Shown in pieces: positions 8,432 to 12,390 of a stretch of 12,390 bases of DNA. The stretch covers positions 1-12,390 of the forward strand of contig JAAXWV010000019.1 in assembly GCA_013334845.1 (NCBI GenBank). Reading direction: 5' to 3'. The stretch's first letter is position 1. Every line of letters starts with the position of its first letter. The position numbers and the translations under genes are program-made. The notes below the pieces were generated by a model, which worked only from the letters and a program-made list of their open reading frames with translations, did not search any database and had not been told where the DNA came from. This stretch comes from Candidatus Roizmanbacteria bacterium. Its GTDB lineage: Bacteria > Patescibacteriota > Microgenomatia > UBA1406 > GWC2-37-13.

Positions 8432-9985
8432 TCAAATTTTATAAAATTTTGGGTCAATCGAATATTGGTGAATCTTGTAATTGATTATCCGTAAACTGGT
8501 ATCGAGGTCTTTTGAAGTTTTCGTTTGATTGCCATTATTTCTTTTTAGTCCTTCAATGATCAGTTCTTTTTCAAAATTAGCAACGGCAACGGCCAAGGAA
8601 TATGGGTTTTCTCGTTTTGAGACTTCCGCCGTTTGTAAGGTTGGCGGCAGGTGGATTCCTTTAATTGTGTCACTATCGCAAATAATTACAGCTCTCTCTA
8701 TACAGTTTTGCAACTCACGAACATTTCCCGGCCAATGATATTGGATGAGCATATCTATTGCTGAGGTTGATATTCTCCTGATCTTTTTGTTGCTTTCTCT
8801 TGAGTATTTGTCGAGAAAAAATTCCGCAATAAGAAGTATATCCGTTCTTCGTTCCCGAAGAGGTGGCATATAAATAGGGAATACATTTAATCTATAATAC
8901 AAATCTTCACGGAAGAATTTATCAGCAACCGCTTTTTCCAGATCACGATTTGTTGCGGCAACCAAACGGACGTCACAACTCAATTGTTGTGTAGAGCCAA
9001 GGCGTTGAAATGTCCGTTCCTGTACAACATTGAGTAGCTTTACCTGGACCGAGTTGCTGATTTCACCAATTTCATCAAGAAAAAGAGTTCCTCCTTCGGC
9101 CTGCTCAAATCGACCTATTTTTCTCTCATTTGCTCCGGTAAATGCGCCTTTTTCATGACCGAAAAGTTCACTTTCAAGAAGAGTTTCGGGGAGGGCAGAA
9201 CAATTAACAACCACAAAGGGTTTACCTTTGCGCCGACCATTGTAGTGTAAGGCTTTGGCGACCAATGTTTTGCCTGTACCGGACTCTCCTCGTAAAAGAA
9301 CTGTAGCATTTGAATCGACGACACGATGGATCATCTCATACACGTCCTGCATTCGGCTGGAGTTGCCTATTATATCGTTTATTTTGTTTTTATCAGAGAG
9401 CTCTCTTTTGAGTTTTAAGTTTTCGGTCTGTAGTTCTTCTGTCTCTCTGTTCACCTTCTGGATGCGCACAACTGTTTGGGCAATGAGGCTTGAAAGAACT
9501 GTGAGGTAGCGAAGATCGGCGTTTGCTTGTTCGCCGATGCCGTCTTTGTAAAACCTATCAATACTTAAAGCACCTATGACATTTTGACCATCCTTAATAG
9601 GAACGCAAAGAAAGGATTTTTTTTGTTCCGCAATGTTTCCCCTAGATTTGGTTCTGTTGAGAAAAAGTGGTTCTTCAGATATTTGTGGAACGATGATTGG
9701 TTCCCCCGTCGAAACCACCCTGCCAGTAATACCCTCTCCTATTCGATATTTTCCCCTTCTTTTTCCTTCAGCAGTTATCCCGTGCGCCACTTCAATCTCA
9801 AGCTTACCGGTAAGGGGGTTTACGATAGTCACAGTACCGTTTTCCATGTCTTTCATGTCGGAAAGCACTTTCATGGATTTCTCAAGACATTCGCGAACTT
9901 CCAGGGACGATGCAAGTTGTTTTGTTATTTCATAAAGAACTGTGAGATCTTCGAGTTTTTTTGAAATATCACTTTTTAATGGCAT
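8432..9985 (-). CDS. Sigma-54-dependent transcriptional activator with GAF sensor domain (NtrC/NifA-type)
   Basis: This is a bacterial enhancer-binding protein, which hydrolyses ATP to open promoters held by RNA polymerase-sigma-54. The 517-residue product has three parts. A GAF domain (about 15-175) probably senses a small molecule. A short coiled-coil-like linker (about 178-200) follows. The AAA+ domain has Walker A GESGTGKT at 233-240, the sigma-54 contact loop GAFTGA at 280-285, Walker B GGTLFLDEIG at 298-307, the YYRLNVFPI segment near 363-371 with a likely arginine finger, and WPGNVREL at 418-425. A Fis-type helix-turn-helix closes the protein (about 472-510). It has no receiver domain, and I see no cysteine-rich interdomain linker as in classical NifA, so nitrogenase control should not be assumed. 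No cognate sigma-54 promoter was found in the window. The start follows the GAF domain beginning; no Shine-Dalgarno is evident. Confidence 0.92.
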   Translation of the reverse strand: MPLKSDISKKLEDLTVLYEITKQLASSLEVRECLEKSMKVLSDMKDMENGTVTIVNPLTGKLEIEVAHGITAEGKRRGKYRIGEGITGRVVSTGEPIIVPQISEEPLFLNRTKSRGNIAEQKKSFLCVPIKDGQNVIGALSIDRFYKDGIGEQANADLRYLTVLSSLIAQTVVRIQKVNRETEELQTENLKLKRELSDKNKINDIIGNSSRMQDVYEMIHRVVDSNATVLLRGESGTGKTLVAKALHYNGRRKGKPFVVVNCSALPETLLESELFGHEKGAFTGANERKIGRFEQAEGGTLFLDEIGEISNSVQVKLLNVVQERTFQRLGSTQQLSCDVRLVAATNRDLEKAVADKFFREDLYYRLNVFPIYMPPLRERRTDILLIAEFFLDKYSRESNKKIRRISTSAIDMLIQYHWPGNVRELQNCIERAVIICDSDTIKGIHLPPTLQTAEVSKRENPYSLAVAVANFEKELIIEGLKRNNGNQTKTSKDLDTSLRIINYKIHQYSIDPKFYKI

Positions 9986-10133
9986 AGACTGTATTGTGTA
10001 AACATGGAAAAAATGGGGTGGAGTTCAAGAAAACCAGTTTGCAAACTTATAACAAATATCTCGAACAATCTCGAACTAATATTACAAAAATGTGCGATTT
10101 ACGGCTCATTCCTTGTTTTTATTGAGCATATAG
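9986..10133. other. Intergenic spacer between the activator gene and the tRNA-Ser promoter
   Basis: This AT-rich spacer lies between two divergent units. It holds a pair of 9-bp direct repeats (10058-10076). A TTATAA at 10047-10052 could be a -10 element for the - strand gene, but no matching -35 is present. No convincing small gene or sigma-54 (-24/-12) site was seen. Confidence 0.5.
10058..10076. repeat. 9-bp direct repeat at 10-bp period
   Basis: ATCTCGAAC occurs at 10058-10066 and 10068-10076, separated by one base. The repeats are one helical turn apart, so a protein could bind both on the same DNA face. They lie about 75-90 bases upstream of the activator start codon and about 60 bases upstream of the tRNA -35 box. 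A regulatory role is inference only. Confidence 0.45.
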
Positions 10134-10162
10134 TTGACAGATATTCTATCAAATGGTACAAA
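10134..10162 (+). promoter_or_regulatory. Sigma-70-type promoter of the tRNA-Ser pair
   Basis: A perfect -35 box TTGACA (10134-10139) is followed by a 17-base spacer and the -10 box TACAAA (10157-10162, 4 of 6 matches). The bases after the -10 (GTGGTCC) are GC-rich, like the discriminator of stringently controlled stable-RNA promoters. The start would fall at about 10168-10170, only a few bases before the mature tRNA 5' end at 10172. Confidence 0.75.
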
Positions 10163-10171
10163 GTGGTCCAC

Positions 10172-10257
10172 GGAGGAATGGCCGAGTGGTTTAAGGCGGC
10201 GGTCTTGAAAACCGTTGTACGAAAGTACCGTGGGTTCGAATCCTACTTCCTCCGCCA
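10172..10257 (+). tRNA. tRNA-Ser (anticodon UGA)
   Basis: A complete class II tRNA with a long variable arm, as expected for serine. The acceptor stem pairs GGAGGAA (10172-10178) with TTCCTCC, followed by discriminator G10254, the serine identity base, and an encoded CCA (10255-10257). The D arm contains GCCGAGTGGTTTAAGGC. The anticodon stem GCGGT/ACCGT encloses loop CTTGAAA (10204-10210), with anticodon TGA at 10206-10208, reading UCN codons. The T arm is GTGGG-TTCGAAT-CCTAC. It lies 17 bases upstream of a second serine tRNA and is very probably co-transcribed with it. Confidence 0.97.
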
Positions 10258-10274
10258 GGGAAATTATGTATCAA

Positions 10275-10366
10275 GGAGAGGTGACCGAGAGGCCGATGGT
10301 GCTCGCCTGCTAAGCGAGTGTGGGGGTAAAACTCCACCGAGGGTTCGAATCCCTCCTTCTCCGCCA
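10275..10366 (+). tRNA. tRNA-Ser (anticodon GCU)
   Basis: A second complete class II serine tRNA. Acceptor stem GGAGAGG (10275-10281) pairs with CTTCTCC, including one G-T wobble; discriminator G10363 and CCA (10364-10366) follow. The anticodon stem CTCGC/GCGAG (10302-10306, 10314-10318) encloses loop CTGCTAA, with anticodon GCT at 10309-10311, reading AGU and AGC. The variable arm (about 10319-10338) is long and can pair as GTGGGGG/ACTCCAC with one imperfect position. The T arm is GAGGG-TTCGAAT-CCCTC. Together with the UGA gene it covers two of the serine codon families. A hairpin terminator follows 8 bases later. Confidence 0.97.
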
Positions 10367-10374
10367 GAATTGTG

Positions 10375-10405
10375 AAAAGCCGACTTTTAAAGAAGTCGGC
10401 TTTTT
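10375..10405 (+). terminator. Intrinsic terminator after the tRNA-Ser pair, probably bidirectional
   Basis: A 12-bp perfect stem, AAAAGCCGACTT (10375-10386) with AAGTCGGCTTTT (10393-10404), encloses a 6-base loop and ends in a run of five T. On the - strand the same stem ends in TTTT, so it can also stop transcripts arriving from the parAB/SH3 side, whose last stop codon is at 10434. Confidence 0.9.
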
Positions 10406-10433
10406 CCGTTATTCACATCAAAATATTTTAACC

Positions 10434-10919
10434 TCAAAGTCCCCAAACCAGACCAATATTAACCCATCCTGTTATTCCTGATTCATGGCGTACCTGTAGC
10501 CACTGTTCTTTCCTTTTAAGTGCAGTAAATACAACGCCATAGTGTGCTTTACCTACAATCGCGTCAGATGTACTCGGGCCGCTGCGAATGTTTATAGTTT
10601 TTTCTTGATCTTTGTTGGCTTTCACTATCACCTGCTGTCCTTTCTGCAGTCGTGATTTGTGAATCCAACCAGAGTCGTTCTCGAAATCCTTAACCATTAG
10701 CCAGTCTCCCTGTTTTTTCACAACATCGACGGGAAAACCATTTCCATACTCCCATAAGGTTTTCGACTTATGATCGGGGTTAGTTTTTAGAGATACCTTA
10801 TCACCTTGGATACTCAAGGTTTCACAGATCGCCCCTGGTGGAAAAGAACATATAAAAAACAGAAAATATAGTAAGAAAAAAACTCTTTTTTGTGAAAATA
10901 CACGAGAATACATTGCCAT
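10434..10919 (-). CDS. Exported protein with two bacterial SH3-like domains
   Basis: The 161-residue product begins with an N-terminal signal-like segment: Lys11-Arg12, then a strongly hydrophobic stretch (about 13-27), then PPGAIC before the mature part. A cleavage site near 32-33 is plausible but weak. The mature protein is two SH3-like repeats. The first (about 34-92) has GDWLMVKD and SGWIHKSRL; the second (about 96-161) has TINIRSGPSTSDAIVGKAHYG, EQWLQVRHESGITGWV. These match the bacterial SH3 (SH3_3/SH3b) pattern of envelope proteins that bind peptidoglycan or other wall ligands; no catalytic domain is present. ATG 10919 has AGGA 8 bases upstream. It follows parB after 39 bases on the same strand, so it may be the third gene of the parAB operon. 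The precise function is unknown. Confidence 0.85.
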   Translation of the reverse strand: MAMYSRVFSQKRVFFLLYFLFFICSFPPGAICETLSIQGDKVSLKTNPDHKSKTLWEYGNGFPVDVVKKQGDWLMVKDFENDSGWIHKSRLQKGQQVIVKANKDQEKTINIRSGPSTSDAIVGKAHYGVVFTALKRKEQWLQVRHESGITGWVNIGLVWGL

Positions 10920-10958
10920 AGAAATAGTCCTGTAAAATGACCAACAAAGGTGAGGGTG

Positions 10959-11825
10959 TTAATTGTCACATAAAAGAATACTAAAAACACGTTCAAAATC
11001 ATCAAATGAATAGTACTCTATCTCAATTTTCCCCCTGCTACCGTTCTGGTGGAGGGTAACCTTTGAGTTTAGATGATTGGTAAGCTGTGTAACAAGTGCG
11101 CTAATATAGGATTGAGGTATTTCTTTTGCGACAGAGTCTGTAACTCTTTTACTGGCTGGCTTATTTGCTGTAATTTTTTTAATAATTTTCTCAGCTTGTC
11201 TCACACTCAAACCATTTTTTACAATTTCGTCCCGAGCTTCCTGAAGCCTGAGAGGTTCCTCGGTGAGGCGAACGAGAGCCCGTCCGTGCCCTTCGGACAG
11301 AACACCGGTTGAGATGTCATTTTGAATTGCTTCTGGAAGTTTTAATAATCTTAGCATGTTAGTTACTGTAGAACGTTGTTTCCCAACTTTTTTTGCAGTT
11401 TCATCTTGGGTGTAGCCAAATTTTTCGATCAATTTCCTGTAGGCGTCAGCCTCTTCAATAGGGTTAAGATCGGTCCGTTGAATATTTTCAATGAGTGCTA
11501 ATTCAAGAAGTGAATTTTCATTATCAATATCTATTACAACAACAGGAACTTTACTCAAACCGACTAGTTTTGAAGCCCGAAGTCTCCTTTCTCCGGCAAT
11601 AAGCTCATATTTGTCTTGGTCAGTATTTAAAGTTACGATTAATGGTTGTATTACGCCCTTTTCTCTTATTGATTGCGCCAGTTCTTCCAACTCTTGTTGG
11701 TCAAAGTGTGAGCGCGGTTGGTGTTTGTTTGGAAAGATTTTCGCGATATCACATTCAAAGAATTTTTCCTTTTCCTCGCCAAATAAAATCCCCACCCCTT
11801 GACCAAGACCCATTTTTTTTGACAT
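10959..11825 (-). CDS. parB: Chromosome partitioning protein ParB
   Basis: ParB is a CTP-dependent DNA clamp that loads at parS sites near the origin and works with ParA to separate sister chromosomes. The 288-residue product starts MSKKMGLGQG, the usual ParB beginning (KKxGLGxG). It has the N-terminal CTP-binding domain with GERRLRA at 78-84 and ENIQRTDLNPIEEA at 113-126. A helix-turn-helix follows (about 137-160, TQDETAKKVGKQRSTVTNMLRLLKLP). Then come LSEGHGRAL at 176-184 and a C-terminal dimerisation region ending in FDDFERVFSIL. The frame is open further upstream, to 11933, but that part overlaps parA and is not ParB-like; ATG 11825 is backed by a good Shine-Dalgarno. The gap to the parA stop is 5 bases. 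No parS-like 16-mer was seen in the window. Confidence 0.96.
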   Translation of the reverse strand: MSKKMGLGQGVGILFGEEKEKFFECDIAKIFPNKHQPRSHFDQQELEELAQSIREKGVIQPLIVTLNTDQDKYELIAGERRLRASKLVGLSKVPVVVIDIDNENSLLELALIENIQRTDLNPIEEADAYRKLIEKFGYTQDETAKKVGKQRSTVTNMLRLLKLPEAIQNDISTGVLSEGHGRALVRLTEEPLRLQEARDEIVKNGLSVRQAEKIIKKITANKPASKRVTDSVAKEIPQSYISALVTQLTNHLNSKVTLHQNGSRGKIEIEYYSFDDFERVFSILLCDN

Positions 11826-11828
11826 TTT

Positions 11829-11838
11829 CCCTATCCTT
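11829..11838 (-). promoter_or_regulatory. Shine-Dalgarno of parB, overlapping the parA stop
   Basis: Read on the - strand this is AAGGATAGGG; its AAGGA part lies 8 bases before ATG 11825. It supports that ATG over the longer upstream reading. It sits across the last codons and stop of parA, suggesting coupled translation. Confidence 0.65.
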
Positions 11839-12390
11839 GTTTTTTTAAAAACTCTTTTGCGAGATTCATATAAGCTACAGCGCCTGAGGACTGGATATCG
11901 TAGTCTAATATAGATTTTCCATGACTTGGACACTCGCTTAGCCGAACATTTCTTGGTATTACAGTTTCGAACATTTGCTCTCTGAAGTGGTTTTTAATTT
12001 CATCAGCAACTTGATGTGTGAGTTTGTTTCGCTTGTCAAACATGGTTAAAACAAGACCCTCAACAAACAGAGAAGGATTAAAGGATTTTTTCACAGATCG
12101 GATGGTGTGTACAAGTTGAGCGAGCCCCTCCATTGCGAAATACTCACATTGCATAGGTATAAGAACAGAGTTTGCGCTAGTGAGCGCATTTAACGTGAGA
12201 AGACCTAGTGATGGCGGACAATCAATAATTATATAATCATAGAGCGTTAAAAGAGGATCCAGAATTTTTTTTAAACAAAACTCTCTCTGTTCAAATCCTA
12301 TCATCTCGATCTCGGCAGCAACAAGGTCGATGTTTGAAGGTATAAAATCAAATTATTATCAGAAATAGCATTGATAAACTTGATATTATA
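11831..12390 (-). CDS. parA: Chromosome partitioning ATPase ParA (Soj), 5' part outside the window, apparent frameshift
   Basis: ParA is the Walker-type ATPase that forms the nucleoid-bound gradient followed by ParB-parS complexes. The visible frame encodes NIDLVAAEIEM, then YDYIIIDCPPSLGLLTLNAL with the Walker B region, MQCEYFAMEGL, TMFDKRN and ETVIPRNVRLSECPSHGKSI, all standard ParA/Soj motifs, and ends 5 bases before parB. The deviant Walker A at the N-terminus lies beyond the window. An ATG at 12302-12304 is internal: ParA-like sequence continues upstream to FDFIPSNIDL but meets TAA at 12353-12355. The window-end side reads on in another frame as KFINAISDNN, which fits the residues expected just before it. 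One missing T (- strand) near 12350-12352 would join the two. The gene is therefore partial and apparently frameshifted; a base-calling error near a contig end is the simplest explanation. Confidence 0.9.

Noticed and set aside
10172..10366. tRNA-Ser genes as an integration site for a mobile element
   Set aside because: No integrase, no repeated tRNA 3' fragment and no foreign-looking block is present; both tRNAs are intact and followed by their own terminator.
10004..10375. A 123-codon open frame on the + strand
   Set aside because: It runs through both tRNA-Ser genes and their promoter; the translated sequence is a by-product of tRNA sequence.
10820..10830. Lipoprotein signal (lipobox) in the SH3 protein, PPGAIC
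   Set aside because: The residue before Cys32 is Ile, which does not fit the small residue (Gly, Ala or Ser) required at that position.
10999..11500. A parS site near parAB
   Set aside because: I looked for the palindrome TGTTTCACGTGAAACA and close variants here and through the window and saw none; sites may lie outside.
1..12390. CRISPR array, insertion sequence, or defence/novel multi-gene system
   Set aside because: No regularly spaced repeats, transposase, terminal inverted repeats or unexplained gene cluster is present; nearly all coding sequence belongs to known housekeeping families.

Overview
The window looks like a replication-origin-proximal piece of a bacterial chromosome. It carries, in order, the sliding-clamp gene dnaN (its first codons lie before the window), gyrB, gyrA and gpsA on the + strand; then rdgB, queH and a GAF/AAA+ sigma-54-dependent activator gene on the - strand; two tandem serine tRNA genes on the + strand with a strong promoter and an intrinsic terminator; and finally an exported SH3-domain protein gene, parB and the 3' part of parA on the - strand. 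The DNA is AT-rich. The protein set (E. coli-type long GyrB with the TOPRIM insert, dnaN followed directly by gyrB, QueH-type epoxyqueuosine reductase, an NtrC/NifA-type regulator, chromosomal ParAB) fits a Gram-negative deltaproteobacterium (Desulfobacterota, perhaps a Desulfobulbales sulfate reducer). That placement is inferred from general resemblance, with no search behind it.

Region 1 (1-7159, + strand): dnaN, gyrB, gyrA and gpsA lie head to tail with gaps of 39 and 47 bases and an 8-base gyrA/gpsA overlap. No terminator is visible between them, so they may form one replication/topology unit with gpsA (phospholipid precursor synthesis) attached. Region 2 (7165-9985, - strand): the sigma-54 activator gene is followed 5 bases later by queH and then rdgB. 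rdgB converges on gpsA with only 5 bases between the stop codons. Region 3 (9986-10433): a 185-base spacer holds a 9-bp direct repeat at a 10-bp period and a consensus-like promoter, then tRNA-Ser(UGA), tRNA-Ser(GCU) and a hairpin terminator that can work in both directions. Region 4 (10434-12390, - strand): parA-parB and an SH3-domain exported protein, probably one operon, ending at the shared terminator.

Most of the window is ordinary housekeeping sequence, and I found no convincing new biological system. The strongest anomaly is an apparent one-base frameshift in parA about 40 bases from the end of the window, at a short homopolymer. It is either a sequencing or assembly error at a contig edge or a real lesion. 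Smaller points of interest are the repeat upstream of the orphan sigma-54 activator, the very short predicted leader of the first tRNA, the missing recF between dnaN and gyrB, and the SH3 protein attached to parAB. No stretch longer than 300 bases lacks a gene.
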